Below, piece after piece: positions 49,971 through 59,347 of a stretch of 64,000 nt of DNA. The DNA comes from Allopontixanthobacter confluentis. GTDB taxonomy: Bacteria > Pseudomonadota > Alphaproteobacteria > Sphingomonadales > Sphingomonadaceae. Location of the stretch: contig NZ_WTYU01000001.1 in NCBI RefSeq assembly GCF_009827615.1, positions 1,571,001 to 1,635,000 on the forward strand, written 5' to 3'. Both the position numbers and the translations under genes were made by a program. The first letter of the stretch is position 1. Each line of letters begins with the position of its first letter. Below the pieces are notes generated by a model. The model worked only from the letters and a program-made list of their open reading frames with translations. It was not told the origin of the DNA and did no database searches.

Positions 49971-50375
49971 ATGAAAAATCTGATGATCGTATCAACGCTG
50001 GCCGTGTTGGCAGCGTGTTCACCAGCAGACACCACCGACGAACCGGCGGCACCTGTCGAAGTGGTCGAAACAGAAGCGGCGATGACAGCGGCAGATGGCG
50101 GACCCACCACCGGCACATTCAAGGTTACCGATGCTGACGGCAAGGTGAGCATGGAAGTGCTGAATGCCGATGGCACCTATACGTCCACGACCGAGGGTGA
50201 AGAACCCAAAACCGGGAAATGGGAACAGAAATCCCCCAATTCCTATTGCGCCACGCCTGATGAAGAAGGTGCAGTCCAGAAATGCTACACCGAAACGGTC
50301 GACGCAAATGGCGTCTGGACATCGGTCGATCCCGACGATGGCAAATCATCCACCGTCGAACGCGTCGAAGCTTGA
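49971..50375 (+). CDS. Small putative lipoprotein
   Basis: A 134-residue exported protein. The signal peptide MKNLMIVSTLAVLAAC ends at a lipobox (LAAC, lipidated Cys16). An acidic linker and a small domain with KVSMEVLNADGTYTSTTEGEE and two further cysteines (NSYCATPDEEG and KCYTET) follow, perhaps joined by a disulfide. The ribosome site is an AACGGGG stretch. Function unknown. Confidence 0.72.
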   Translation: MKNLMIVSTLAVLAACSPADTTDEPAAPVEVVETEAAMTAADGGPTTGTFKVTDADGKVSMEVLNADGTYTSTTEGEEPKTGKWEQKSPNSYCATPDEEGAVQKCYTETVDANGVWTSVDPDDGKSSTVERVEA

Positions 50376-50401
50376 GCGGCGAGTTGATGGTCTGAAATAT
50401 G

Positions 50402-50438
50402 GGGCATCGCGGCGACATTCGCTGCGATGCCCGATTTT
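50402..50438. terminator. Hairpin between the small lipoprotein and glcB genes
   Basis: A 9-bp perfect stem GGGCATCGC/GCGATGCCC with a 13-base loop, followed by GATTTT on the plus strand, between convergent genes. A probable terminator. Confidence 0.65.
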
Positions 50439-50446
50439 CATGTGCT

Positions 50447-52552
50447 TCAGCAGCTGGCCTTTTTCGCCAGCCGGTATTGATGCAGCAGCGGTTCGGTATA
50501 GCCGCTGGGCTGCTGCGCCCCTTTGAACACCAGATCGCACGCGGCGCTGAACGCTATACCGTCCCAATTGCCTGCCATTGGCTGGTAGTCAGGATCGCCC
50601 GCGTTCTGTTCGTCCACCTTGGCTGCCATGCGTTTGAGAGCGTCCATCACCTGATCCTGCGTGCACACGCCGTGCAGCAGCCAGTTGGCCATGTGCTGGC
50701 TGGAAATACGCAGCGTGGCGCGGTCTTCCATCAGCCCCACATCGTGAATGTCGGGAACCTTGGAACAGCCAACGCCGGCATCAATCCAGCGGACCACGTA
50801 ACCCAGCAGGCCTTGCGCGTTATTGTCCAGTTCCTCACGCACTTCTGCCTCACTCCAGTTCACGCCTTCAGCCAGCGGAATGGTCAGCAGCGTGTCGAGC
50901 CCTGGCACATCGCCCAGCCCTTTCTGCACTTCAAACACATCGGTGCGGTGATAATGGAGCGCATGCAGCGTGGCGGCAGTGGGCGAAGGCACCCAGGCGG
51001 TATTGGCGCCTGCCTTCAGATGGCCGATTTTTTCCCTCATCATCTGGCCCATCAGGTCAGGCGCGGCCCACATGCCCTTGCCAATCTGCGCCTTGCCTGA
51101 CAGGCCATGGCGCAGGCCAATGCCCACATTGCGCGCTTCATAGGCAGCCAGCCAGGCGCTGGATTTCATCGCCCCTTTGCGCACCATGGGTCCGGCCTGC
51201 ATGGACGTGTGAATTTCATCGCCGGTCCGGTCAAGGAAGCCGGTGTTGATGAATACGATCCGGTCTTTCACGGCGTGAATACACGCACCCAGATTGGCGC
51301 TGGTGCGGCGTTCTTCATCCATCACGCCGACCTTTACCGTGTGGCGCGGCAGTTCCAGCAAATCTTCCACCGCATCGAACAGATCATTGGTAAAGCCGCA
51401 TTCTTCCGGCCCGTGCATCTTGGGTTTCACAATATAGATGCTGCCTTCGCGGCTATTGGAGTATTGCCCCAGCCCGCGCACATCATGGGCGCCAATGGCG
51501 CTGGTTATAACCGCATCCATGATGCCTTCGGGTATCTGCGAACCATCGGATAGCAGAATGGCAGGATTGGTCATCAGATGGCCGACATTGCGCACGAACA
51601 GCAGGCTGCGGCCCGGCAATTCGCGCTCGCTTCCTTCGGTCAGGAACACGCGCTTGTCACCCGCCAGCTTGCGCGTCAGCGTCTTGCCGCCTTTCTCGAA
51701 GCTTTCCTGCAGATCGCCCCGGATTACGCCAAGCCAGTTGCGATAGGCGGCCAGCTTGTCCTCTGCATCCACCGCGGCGACCGAATCTTCCAGATCGACA
51801 ATCGCGGTCAGTGCCGATTCCAGCAAAATGTCGGCAATGCCTGCCTTGTCGGTTTTGCCAATCGGGCTGTCAGCATCGAAAATGACTTCGATGTGCAGAC
51901 CATTGTTGCGGAACATGCGGCCCTTGTCCGTCTGGCCGACATATTGCCGGTCATCCGCGATGGGGATTGCGCCATCGGTTAGGGCCAGATCAGCCCAGCT
52001 GCCGCTTTTCAGCGGAACGGCTTCATCCAGAAATGCGCGGCCCGCCTTGATCACTGCCGCGCCCCTGTCGGGGTCGTAACCGGCTATTTTGGCAGCGGGC
52101 GCATCTTCCAGCGCATCCGTGCCATAAAATGCGTCATACAGGCTGCCCCAGCGTGCATTGGCGGCATTCAGCAGGAAACGCGCATTCAAGACCGGCACCA
52201 CCAGTTGCGGGCCCGCCATGGTGGCAATTTCCGGATCGACATTCTGCGTGGCGATGGTGAAAGCATCAGGTTCTGCCACCAGATAGCCGATTTCCTGCAA
52301 AAAGGCGCGATAGGCAGCGGCATCATGCAGCTTGCCGCGCCGCTCGATATGCCATGCATCAATCTTGGCCTGCAAATCATCACGCCGCGCCAGTAGTGCG
52401 TGATTGCGCGGCGCAAATTCCGCCACAATTGCGGCGAAGCCCTGCCAGAAACCATCGCCATCATGGCCAAGGGGCGCAACAATTTCGCCCTCGACAAATT
52501 CGGCCAGCGCTGGATCAACCTGCAGTCCGGCGCGCGTTACATAATCGGTCAT
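50447..52552 (-). CDS. glcB: Malate synthase G
   Basis: A 701-residue enzyme condensing glyoxylate with acetyl-CoA to malate. The long form has [60 protein letters not shown] and the C-terminal [19 protein letters not shown]. The frame extends to 53188 upstream, but that part overlaps the M20 hydrolase and the protein is complete from 52552. Normal length for GlcB (E. coli 723). Divergent from the ast genes. Confidence 0.95.
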   Translation of the reverse strand: MTDYVTRAGLQVDPALAEFVEGEIVAPLGHDGDGFWQGFAAIVAEFAPRNHALLARRDDLQAKIDAWHIERRGKLHDAAAYRAFLQEIGYLVAEPDAFTIATQNVDPEIATMAGPQLVVPVLNARFLLNAANARWGSLYDAFYGTDALEDAPAAKIAGYDPDRGAAVIKAGRAFLDEAVPLKSGSWADLALTDGAIPIADDRQYVGQTDKGRMFRNNGLHIEVIFDADSPIGKTDKAGIADILLESALTAIVDLEDSVAAVDAEDKLAAYRNWLGVIRGDLQESFEKGGKTLTRKLAGDKRVFLTEGSERELPGRSLLFVRNVGHLMTNPAILLSDGSQIPEGIMDAVITSAIGAHDVRGLGQYSNSREGSIYIVKPKMHGPEECGFTNDLFDAVEDLLELPRHTVKVGVMDEERRTSANLGACIHAVKDRIVFINTGFLDRTGDEIHTSMQAGPMVRKGAMKSSAWLAAYEARNVGIGLRHGLSGKAQIGKGMWAAPDLMGQMMREKIGHLKAGANTAWVPSPTAATLHALHYHRTDVFEVQKGLGDVPGLDTLLTIPLAEGVNWSEAEVREELDNNAQGLLGYVVRWIDAGVGCSKVPDIHDVGLMEDRATLRISSQHMANWLLHGVCTQDQVMDALKRMAAKVDEQNAGDPDYQPMAGNWDGIAFSAACDLVFKGAQQPSGYTEPLLHQYRLAKKASC

Positions 52553-52727
52553 AAATCCTACCCGTTGTTCGGTCTGGCTGCCCGCTGGCAGCACTTGATA
52601 TGCAGTGATTTTATCCGGGGGAGGAAGCCGCTCTATGCCGCTCGCCCGCCTGAAATGCAACGGCTTTACCCAGTTCAGTAGCGTGCAGGCTTGGCCGCAG
52701 CGCGTCACGGGGCTAGAGCGGTTGCAA

Positions 52728-53939
52728 ATGCAACAAACAGAGCACGACACACACCCGCTGATCAGCGCAATCGACCAGGCCGCCATGCTGGCCCGTGTCC
52801 AGACATGGGGCGATATCAACACCGGCACTGCCAACCTTGCAGGGCTGGCACAGCAGGCGGCCTTGCTGGCCGATGCGTTCGCCGCCCTGCCCGGTGACGT
52901 GACGCTGGTGGATGCAGCGCCCGTCACCGCAATCGACGCATCTGGCGCGGAATTTGAAAAACAGCATGGCCAGCATCTGGTAGTATCCGTGCGGCCAGAT
53001 GCGCCGCGGCGCCTGCTGTTCACAGGGCACATGGACACGGTTTTTCCGGTCGACCACCCTTTCCAGAGCCAGACCTGGCTGGATGCAGCCACGCTGAACG
53101 GGCCGGGTCTGGCGGATATGAAAGGCGGCATTGCCGTGATGCTGCACGCTTTGCTGGCGCTGGAAGCCAGCGGCGCTGCCAGCAGCATCGGTTATGATGT
53201 GTTGATCAATTCAGACGAGGAAACAGGCTCTCTGTCATCCTCTGCGCTGATCGACCAATTGGCGCAGGGCAAATATGCCGCCCTTACCTATGAGCCATCC
53301 GCCCTGCCCGATGGCACGCTGGCCCATGCCCGCGGCGGCACGGGTAATTATTCGCTCATCGTTAAAGGCAAATCCGCCCATGCCGGACGCAACCCGCAGG
53401 ACGGGCGCAATGCGCTGGTTGCCGCAGCCGCGCTGGCGGTGGGGCTGAAAGCCATTGAAACGCCGGAATGCCCGGTAAACCCTGCCCGGATCGAAGGCGG
53501 CGCTGCCAATAATGTGGTGCCGGACAATGCCGTGCTGCGGTTCAACATTCGTCCGCGCGAGCCCGCCGCTGGCGCACAATTCGAAATGCGGATGCAGGAA
53601 TTGATGCGCGATGTGCGGCAAAGCCATGACGTATCGGTAGAATTGCACGGCGGCGTTACCCGCCCGCCCAAGCCGGTGGACCGGCAGGCGCAGAAACTGT
53701 TTGATCTGGTGCGTGACTGCGGCGCATTGCTGGGCCAGACCATTGGCTGGCAATCCACCGGCGGCGTGTGCGATGGCAACAATATTGCCGCCTGCGGTGT
53801 GCCTGTGGTGGACACCATGGGCGTGCGCGGCGGCGCAATCCATTCGCCAGACGAATTCATGATAGTCCCTTCCCTGAAGGAACGTGCCGCACTGTCGGCA
53901 TTGGTCCTTCAACGCCTTGCTTCCGGAGACGAGCTTTGA
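52728..53939 (+). CDS. M20-family (CPG2-like) metallo-hydrolase in the ast operon
   Basis: A 403-residue zinc peptidase/deacylase. Metal ligands are in FTGHMDTVF (His near 105), GLADMKGG and NSDEETGS, with [12 protein letters not shown] in the lid domain and [28 protein letters not shown] near the C-terminus. Its stop overlaps the astA start, so it is translated with astA. The usual AstE (succinylglutamate desuccinylase) is another metallo-deacylase type, so this may supply that activity; it might instead act on another N-acyl amino acid. Confidence 0.85.
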   Translation: MQQTEHDTHPLISAIDQAAMLARVQTWGDINTGTANLAGLAQQAALLADAFAALPGDVTLVDAAPVTAIDASGAEFEKQHGQHLVVSVRPDAPRRLLFTGHMDTVFPVDHPFQSQTWLDAATLNGPGLADMKGGIAVMLHALLALEASGAASSIGYDVLINSDEETGSLSSSALIDQLAQGKYAALTYEPSALPDGTLAHARGGTGNYSLIVKGKSAHAGRNPQDGRNALVAAAALAVGLKAIETPECPVNPARIEGGAANNVVPDNAVLRFNIRPREPAAGAQFEMRMQELMRDVRQSHDVSVELHGGVTRPPKPVDRQAQKLFDLVRDCGALLGQTIGWQSTGGVCDGNNIAACGVPVVDTMGVRGGAIHSPDEFMIVPSLKERAALSALVLQRLASGDEL

Positions 53940-54952
53940 CCTTTCGCCTGCGCGCCGCGCATTCTGACGATCTGGAACCGCTGTATGAAATGGCCAAGCT
54001 GACAGGCGGCGGCTTTACCAATCTGCCGCCGGATCGCACGGCGCTGGGCGCCAAGCTGGCGCGCGCGGCCACTGCCTTTGCGCGCACGGAAGATGGCGTT
54101 TGCGATGAACAATTCGTGCTGGTGCTGGAAAATACAGAAACCGGCGAAGTGCGCGGAACCTGCCAGCTGTTCACGCAGGTCGGCCAGCAATGGCCGTTCT
54201 ATTCCTACCGGCTGAACACGCTGACCCAGCATTCGCAGGAACTGGACCGCACGGTGCGCGCCGAAATGCTCAGCCTGGTCACCGATCTGGAAGGCTCCAG
54301 CGAAGTGGGCGGGCTGTTCCTGCACCCCAATGAACGGGCCGGCGGGCTTGGCCTGCTGCTGGCGCGCAGCCGCTATCTGTTTATCGCCATGCACCGTGCG
54401 CGCTTTGCAGACCGGATTTTGGCGGAATTGCGCGGCATCATCGATGAACGCGGCGGATCGCCGTTCTGGGACGGTGTGGCAGGCCGGTTTTTCGGCATGA
54501 CATTTCAGGAAGCGGATTATTTCAACGCCATCAATGGCAACCAGTTCATCGCCGACCTGATGCCGAAACACCCGGTCTATGTGGCCATGCTGTCCAAAAC
54601 CGCGCGCAGCGCGATCGGCGTGCCGCACCCCTCGGGCCGCGCAGCCATGCGGATGCTGGAAAATGAGAATTTCGCGGCCGAAGGCTATGTCGATATTTTT
54701 GACGGCGGCCCGACCATGACCGCCAAGACAGACCGCGTCAAAAGCATCGCGGAAGCCGTCTCGGGCACGGTGGACCGGGTCGATCTGGAAAAGGGTGAAC
54801 GCGCCTTGCTGGCGACTGGCCAGTTAAGCAATTTCCGTTCCTGTTACGGCGCCCGGCACATTTCCGAAGATGGCACGATATCGGTCAATTCGCAGGCGGC
54901 AGACACATTGGGCCTGTCCGCAGGTGACACGGTCTGGAGCGTTTCACGGTGA
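53936..54952 (+). CDS. astA: Arginine N-succinyltransferase
   Basis: A 338-residue GNAT-like enzyme that transfers succinyl from succinyl-CoA to arginine, the first step of the ast pathway. The start is TTG at 53936: it overlaps the upstream stop (TTGA) and lies 6 bases after GGAGA. It has FRLRAAHSDDLEPLYEMA, then PFYSYRLNTLTQHSQ, VGGLFLHPNERAGGLGLLLARSRYLFIA and the C-terminal region FRSCYGAR. Coupled to astB. Confidence 0.93.
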   Translation: MTFRLRAAHSDDLEPLYEMAKLTGGGFTNLPPDRTALGAKLARAATAFARTEDGVCDEQFVLVLENTETGEVRGTCQLFTQVGQQWPFYSYRLNTLTQHSQELDRTVRAEMLSLVTDLEGSSEVGGLFLHPNERAGGLGLLLARSRYLFIAMHRARFADRILAELRGIIDERGGSPFWDGVAGRFFGMTFQEADYFNAINGNQFIADLMPKHPVYVAMLSKTARSAIGVPHPSGRAAMRMLENENFAAEGYVDIFDGGPTMTAKTDRVKSIAEAVSGTVDRVDLEKGERALLATGQLSNFRSCYGARHISEDGTISVNSQAADTLGLSAGDTVWSVSR

Positions 54953-56202
54953 GCGCACAAGTCGAAATCAATTTCGATGGCATCGTTGGGCCATCGCATA
55001 ATTACGCCGGTCTCAGCCTTGGCAATCTGGCAGCCACTGCCCATGCCGGTGAAACATCCTACCCGCGCGCCGCTGCGCTGCAGGGTCTCGACAAGATGCG
55101 CGGGAACATGGCCCTGGGGCTGACGCAGGGCTTCCTGCTGCCGCTGCCCCGCCCCAATACTTCATGGTTGCAGGCGCTGGGCGCGGATGAGACGATCGAC
55201 CGCAGGCTGGTGGCCGCGGCTTGGTCTGCCAGTTCCATGTGGACAGCCAATGCCGCCACAGTCAGCCCGGCGGCTGATACCGCTGATGGGCGCTGCCACC
55301 TGACCCCGGCCAATCTGGTCACCATGCCCCACCGCGCGATGGAATGGCCCGATACCATGCGGCAATTGTTCGTGGCCTTTGGTGACGAGCAGCATTTTAC
55401 CCTGCACACACCCGTCCCATCCAGTTTCGGCGATGAAGGCGCGGCCAATCATATGCGGTTTTGTGCCGGGCATGGTTCTGCCGGGGTGGAAGTGTTCGTT
55501 TACGGCCGCATGGGCGGCCCCTTCCCCGCACGCCAGCATGAACAGGCCAGCCGCGCCATTGCCCGCCTGCACGGGCTGGACCCGCAGCGCACGGTCTTCA
55601 TCGAACAGAACCCTGACGCCATTGCCGCAGGCGCGTTTCACAATGACGTTGTCGCCGTGGCCAATGAACGGGTGCTGTTCACCCATTCGCTTGCCTTTAC
55701 TGACCAGCATGGCGCTTATGATGCCATCCGCGCCCAATTCCCAGAACTGGAAGTAGTGGAAGTGCCTGCCAGCGCGGTCAGCCTGGAAGAAGCGATCAAG
55801 ACCTATCTGTTCAACGCCCAGCTTCTCAGCCTGCCGACCGGCGAAATGGCGCTGGTAGTGCCGCTGGAATGCCAGGAAAGCACCGCAGTTCGCAGCTGGC
55901 TGGATGAAATGCTGGCCGGAAACGGGCCGATCCGCAAAGTTATTCCAGTGGATGTGCGCCAGAGCATGGCCAATGGCGGCGGCCCTGCCTGCCTGCGCCT
56001 GCGCGTTGTCGCGGACCCGGCAACAGTCGATCCGCGTTTCCTGCTGGATGGTGCGAAGGCCGACCGGATGGCAGAAGTGATCGGCAAGGTGTGGCCAGAG
56101 CAGATCGATACTGCGGACCTTGGCAGCGATGCGCTGGCGGCAGATGTGATCGCGGCGCGCCTGGCCCTGCTGGACATGCTGGATCTTTCCGTGCTGGCTT
56201 AA
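54949..56202 (+). CDS. astB: N-succinylarginine dihydrolase
   Basis: A 417-residue enzyme that cleaves N2-succinylarginine to succinylornithine, ammonia and CO2. The start is GTG at 54949, overlapping astA by 4 bp (GTGA). Family residues are visible: HTPVPSSFGDEGAANHMR, the catalytic His in AGAFHNDVVAVANERV, and Cys in NGGGPACLRLRV near residue 345. The rest of the pathway (AstC, AstD) is not in the window. Confidence 0.95.
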   Translation: MSAQVEINFDGIVGPSHNYAGLSLGNLAATAHAGETSYPRAAALQGLDKMRGNMALGLTQGFLLPLPRPNTSWLQALGADETIDRRLVAAAWSASSMWTANAATVSPAADTADGRCHLTPANLVTMPHRAMEWPDTMRQLFVAFGDEQHFTLHTPVPSSFGDEGAANHMRFCAGHGSAGVEVFVYGRMGGPFPARQHEQASRAIARLHGLDPQRTVFIEQNPDAIAAGAFHNDVVAVANERVLFTHSLAFTDQHGAYDAIRAQFPELEVVEVPASAVSLEEAIKTYLFNAQLLSLPTGEMALVVPLECQESTAVRSWLDEMLAGNGPIRKVIPVDVRQSMANGGGPACLRLRVVADPATVDPRFLLDGAKADRMAEVIGKVWPEQIDTADLGSDALAADVIAARLALLDMLDLSVLA

Positions 56203-56307
56203 CCGTCGGTTTACCTTACAATCACCCTTTGCGTTAACCTTCACCTCTGGCGGCGGTGCTGAACTGGCATGATGCTTGCTACTCAAGACGTTAACGAAAG
56301 GGTGAAG

Positions 56308-56553
56308 ATGCTAGCCAAGATCAAACGTCTGTTTGTCATCAAGACGAATTGGGAAGCCTATCTCATCATATACGCGCTTGGCCTTGGCGCGGTGGAACGC
56401 GGCAGCAACTATCTCGTCCAATATCCCGGCTTTGGCGGCAAACTTCTGTTTCTGGCCTGCACTGGCGCGGTATTCCTGGCTGGCGCAAAGATCCTCGACT
56501 GCCTGAAACTGGAAAAGCAGGTGGAAGCTGCGAGAGACGCAAGCTCGGCCTGA
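56308..56553 (+). CDS. Small membrane protein of unknown function
   Basis: An 81-residue protein with two hydrophobic segments: AYLIIYALGLGAVERG and KLLFLACTGAVFLAGAKIL, joined by a short loop, and a charged C-terminal tail. The ATG at 56308 follows AAGGGTGAAG; a start at 56269 adds 13 residues and cannot be excluded. It is just upstream, on the opposite strand, of the repeat/tmRNA region. Function unknown. Confidence 0.6.
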   Translation: MLAKIKRLFVIKTNWEAYLIIYALGLGAVERGSNYLVQYPGFGGKLLFLACTGAVFLAGAKILDCLKLEKQVEAARDASSA

Positions 56554-56579
56554 AGGCTAATTCCGACTATTATGTAAGT

Positions 56580-56798
56580 GAGGGTTTCTGTTGCTACGTA
56601 CCCTGCGCCTATTGTCAGGCGGAGGCTGAACCGAGCGCCTGCTTAGCTGTCGGTTCTCTCGTGCACGATCAAGGTAGAGGGTTTCTGTTGCTACGTACCC
56701 TGCGCCTATTGTCAGGCGGAGGCTGAACCGAGCGCTTGCTTGAATGTCGGTTCTCTCATGCACGATCAAGGTGGAGGGTTTCTGTTGCTACGTACCCT
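56580..56798 (-). repeat. Tandem structured repeat, A-B-A-B-A, 97-bp period, downstream of ssrA
   Basis: A 25-bp unit A (identical copies at 56580-56604, 56677-56701 and 56774-56798) alternates with a 72-bp unit B (two copies, 6 differences, about 92% identical). Read on the ssrA strand, A forms AGGGT/ACCCT, extended to a 7-bp GGAGGGT/ACCCTCC in the copy nearest ssrA. B holds GAACCG/CGGTTC, a CGCCT/AGGCG hairpin and the palindrome TCGTGCACGA. The differences fall in loops or keep pairing through G-U. The A loop contains GCAACAGAA, also found in the 3' part of the tmRNA coding piece. Possible tandem small RNAs, processing sites or a duplicated trailer; no open frame is credible. Confidence 0.7.
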
Positions 56799-56802
56799 CC
56801 GG

Positions 56803-57113
56803 ACGCCCGGTATCCGTTCTGTTGCCCGGTCGGTCCAACCGCGCTAAGGCTTTGTAAGATCAGGCCGTGAGGCCGTCAGATTACGCAGCGATTGCGAGTG
56901 CTTCGTTATCGTTTGCACTTATGTGTTGTGAGCTTTTTACGGGGATTCTCAACCCGGGCAAAAACAATGTCTTTGAACACACGTCGATCCTAGTTCGGCC
57001 CCGTCATCTGCCCCGTTTTACCGGGGTTTATGGTGGAGCCGCCGGGTACTGCCCCCGGGTCCGCTGCGTCTATTACACATCACAATTTATCGCCATATCC
57101 GGCCAAAGCCGGC
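56803..57113 (-). ncRNA. ssrA: Permuted two-piece transfer-messenger RNA (tmRNA)
   Basis: The acceptor piece (about 57031-57113) ends in CGGCGGCTCCACCA, with a T-arm CCGGG/CCCGG around a 7-base loop. A 28-base spacer (57003-57030) folds as CCCCG/CGGGG. The coding piece begins GGGGCCGAACTAGGATCGACG at 57002, whose GGGGCCG pairs with CGGCTCC of the acceptor. The mRNA-like part has GTAAAAAGC, then the resume codon GCA at 56916 and a reading frame for ANDNEALAIAA with stop TAA at 56881-56883. This is the alphaproteobacterial circularly permuted form that rescues stalled ribosomes with SmpB. The 3' end of the coding piece (about 56803) and the 5' end of the acceptor are approximate. Confidence 0.92.
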
Positions 57114-57119
57114 AGCGCC

Positions 57120-57147
57120 TATATAGGCAGCTTCAGCTTAATGTGAA
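57120..57147 (-). promoter_or_regulatory. Probable ssrA promoter
   Basis: On the minus strand TTCACA (57147-57142) and TATATA (57125-57120) are 16 bp apart. TTCACA matches TTGACA at five of six positions, and TATATA matches TATAAT at four of six. Transcription would begin near 57113, just before the acceptor piece. Pattern-based. Confidence 0.5.
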
Positions 57148-57208
57148 GTGACTGTGTTGCAGACAGCTGCCGATATCTGGCCCTGCCAGCGCAATGGGCG
57201 CGGCGGGC

Positions 57209-57652
57209 TTATTCCTGAACCGAGCCGCGCTTCTTCAATTCATCGCGGATTTCGGCGAGGAGTTCCACTTCGCTGGGGCCCGATGGTGCCGCTTTCTGCT
57301 CCTCGTGCTCCATCACCTTGTTGGCAGCGCGAACAACCAGAAAAATTACCCACGCAATGATGAGGAAATTGATCACCTGGGTCAGAAATTCCCCATAGCC
57401 GATCATGGCGACGCCGGCTTCCTTCAGCTGGGCATAATTGGCGACTTCACCCTCATACCCGTCAGGCACAGCGCCAAGGCGCAGGAAATAATTGGAAAAA
57501 TCAATATCACCGAAAATCCATCCGATCAGCGGCATGATAATGCTTTCGGTCAGGGACGTGACGATCTTGCCAAAGGCTGCGCCAATTATCACCGCAACAG
57601 CCAGATCCAGCACATTACCGCGATTGATGAATTTCTTGAATTCTGCGAACAT
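57209..57652 (-). CDS. mscL: Large-conductance mechanosensitive channel
   Basis: A 147-residue inner-membrane channel that opens on hypo-osmotic shock. The N-terminus MFAEFKKFINRGNVLDLAVAVIIGAAFGKIVTSL and the glycine/alanine-rich TM1 with the gate region, then TM2 VINFLIIAWVIFLVVRAANKV, are both present. The start at 57652 follows GAGGT. C-terminal helix (LLAEIRDELKKR) is intact. Confidence 0.95.
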   Translation of the reverse strand: MFAEFKKFINRGNVLDLAVAVIIGAAFGKIVTSLTESIIMPLIGWIFGDIDFSNYFLRLGAVPDGYEGEVANYAQLKEAGVAMIGYGEFLTQVINFLIIAWVIFLVVRAANKVMEHEEQKAAPSGPSEVELLAEIRDELKKRGSVQE

Positions 57653-57833
57653 CAAACCTCCCCTTTGCATTGTCTGACACCGTCCCTGCCAGTCGATGGG
57701 ATATTTTCCAAGTGGGCGCCGCTATGATGGTGCAGATACGCTTGAAAGCGGGCGCAGGTGTGCTATCTGTTTAACACAGACAGCCAGACGGGCTTGGCAG
57801 CGCCAAATGGCGCTTAGGGAAAGGATACCATTC

Positions 57834-58445
57834 ATGAATTCCAGTGTTTTACGCCGCATGGCGTTTGTCGCCGCAGCATCTGTTGCGCTGACCGGTTGCG
57901 GGATCAATTCGGTCCCGACCAAGGAAGAAAACGTCAATGCCAAATGGGGCAACGTGCAGAGCGCATATCAGCGCCGTGCGGATCTTATCCCCAATCTGGT
58001 TGCAACGGTGAAGGCTGCCGCCGCGTCCGAAACGCAGATTCTGACCAATGTGACAGAAGCCCGCTCGCGTGCGACATCGGTTAACATCACCACTGATGAT
58101 CTTTCCGATCCGGCCGAATTCCAGAAATTCCAGGAATCCCAGAACCAGCTGACGCAGGCCCTTGGCCAGCTTCGCAGCATCGTGGAAAATTACCCCCAGC
58201 TGCAAAGCCAGCAGGGTTTCCGTGATCTCAACGTGGCCCTGGAAGGCGCTGAAAACCAGATCAACACCGAACGCATGCGCTATAATGAAGCGGTGCAGGA
58301 ATATAACACGGAAATTCGCACTTTCCCGTCCGTCATTGCGGCCAATGTCATTTATGGCGCCAAGCCCAAGCAGGCCTTTACCGCGCAGGCCGGTTCGGAA
58401 GTGGCCCCGACGGTGAATTTTGATACCCCGGCGGCGGCGAACTGA
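57834..58445 (+). CDS. lemA: LemA family lipoprotein
   Basis: A 203-residue helical protein. The N-terminus has a lipobox (SVALTGCG, cysteine near residue 22), then VNAKWGNVQSAYQRRADLIPNLVATVKAAA, EFQKFQESQNQLTQALGQLRSIVENYPQLQS and YNEAVQEYNTEIRTFPSVI, all typical of LemA. The start at 57834 fits the signal peptide. First gene of a run with two TPM-domain proteins. Confidence 0.92.
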   Translation: MNSSVLRRMAFVAAASVALTGCGINSVPTKEENVNAKWGNVQSAYQRRADLIPNLVATVKAAAASETQILTNVTEARSRATSVNITTDDLSDPAEFQKFQESQNQLTQALGQLRSIVENYPQLQSQQGFRDLNVALEGAENQINTERMRYNEAVQEYNTEIRTFPSVIAANVIYGAKPKQAFTAQAGSEVAPTVNFDTPAAAN

Positions 58446-58455
58446 TCGCATCACA

Positions 58456-59346
58456 ATGACTGAGAACCGCATCGGTGCCGCTGCAAGGCCGGCATTTCTG
58501 ACTGCCGACCGGGTTTTGACCCGGCTGGTTATCCTGCTGGCTGCTGCGGCGGCGCTGATGTGCCTGGCAGTGCCTGCCATGGCGCTGCCGGAACGGCCGG
58601 AAGGCCCGGTGCTTGATGCAGCCGATATGCTACCCCCTGCCGAAGAAGCCGCGCTGGACCAGCGGCTGCGCGATTATAATCGGGAAACGGGCCGCGCCAT
58701 CATTGTTGTGACCGTGCCTGACCTGGGCGGCGAGGCGATTGAACCCTATGCCGTCAATCTGTTCGAAACATGGGGCATCGGCGGGGCCGAACTGGACCAG
58801 GGGCTGCTGCTGCTGGTGGCCAAGCAGGAACGCAAGATGCGGATCGAGGTCGGTTATGGCCTTCATCCCTACATTCCCGACATTCTGGCAGGCCGGATTA
58901 TTGCAGAAACCATCACGCCGCGTTTCAAGGCGGGTGATTTTGCCGGCGGCATCATTGCCGGGGTGGATGACATTACCACGCAGCTGGACCGTGACCCGGC
59001 AGACGCCCGTGCGATTGCAGCAGCGGCAGAAGCCGCGGCGCAGCAGGAAACTTCGGGCGATGGCGGCAATATTGGCGGCGTGATCTTCTGGATCGTGCTG
59101 ATCGTCTTTTTCATGATCGTATTCGGCAGCCGCGGCGGCGGCCGGCGCTATCGCGGCGGGGGCATGGGCAGCGGCGTTGGCGGCGCTGTCGGCAATATCA
59201 TCCTGTGGGAAGCGCTCAATGCGGCAGCCCGCAGCAGCGGTCACGGCGGCGGCTTTGGCGGCGGCGGTGGCGGTTCTGGAGGCGGCGGATTTGGCGGATT
59301 TGGCGGCGGCATGTCCGGTGGCGGCGGCGCGAGCGGGGGCTGGTAA
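58456..59346 (+). CDS. TPM-domain protein with Gly-rich tail
   Basis: A 296-residue membrane protein. A signal peptide/anchor (about residues 20-44, LVILLAAAAALMCLAV and cleavage near PAMA) is followed by a TPM (YgcG) domain with LDAADMLPPAEEAALDQRLRDY and IEVGYGLHPYIPD. One transmembrane segment (about 210-228, VIFWIVLIVFFMIVFG) then leads to a Gly/Ser-rich tail. Such proteins sit next to LemA in many bacteria. Role unknown; it is 10 bp after lemA. Confidence 0.88.
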   Translation: MTENRIGAAARPAFLTADRVLTRLVILLAAAAALMCLAVPAMALPERPEGPVLDAADMLPPAEEAALDQRLRDYNRETGRAIIVVTVPDLGGEAIEPYAVNLFETWGIGGAELDQGLLLLVAKQERKMRIEVGYGLHPYIPDILAGRIIAETITPRFKAGDFAGGIIAGVDDITTQLDRDPADARAIAAAAEAAAQQETSGDGGNIGGVIFWIVLIVFFMIVFGSRGGGRRYRGGGMGSGVGGAVGNIILWEALNAAARSSGHGGGFGGGGGGSGGGGFGGFGGGMSGGGGASGGW

Positions 59347-59347
59347 A

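Noticed and set aside
52553-53188. N-terminal extension of glcB
   Set aside because: It lies opposite the M20 hydrolase gene, and malate synthase G is complete from 52552.
56557-56769. 70-codon frame inside the tandem repeat
   Set aside because: Low-complexity shadow of the repeat; the period of 97 is not a multiple of three, so the frame is not kept between copies.
56867-57151. 94-codon frame on the plus strand over ssrA
   Set aside because: Explained by tmRNA structure on the opposite strand.
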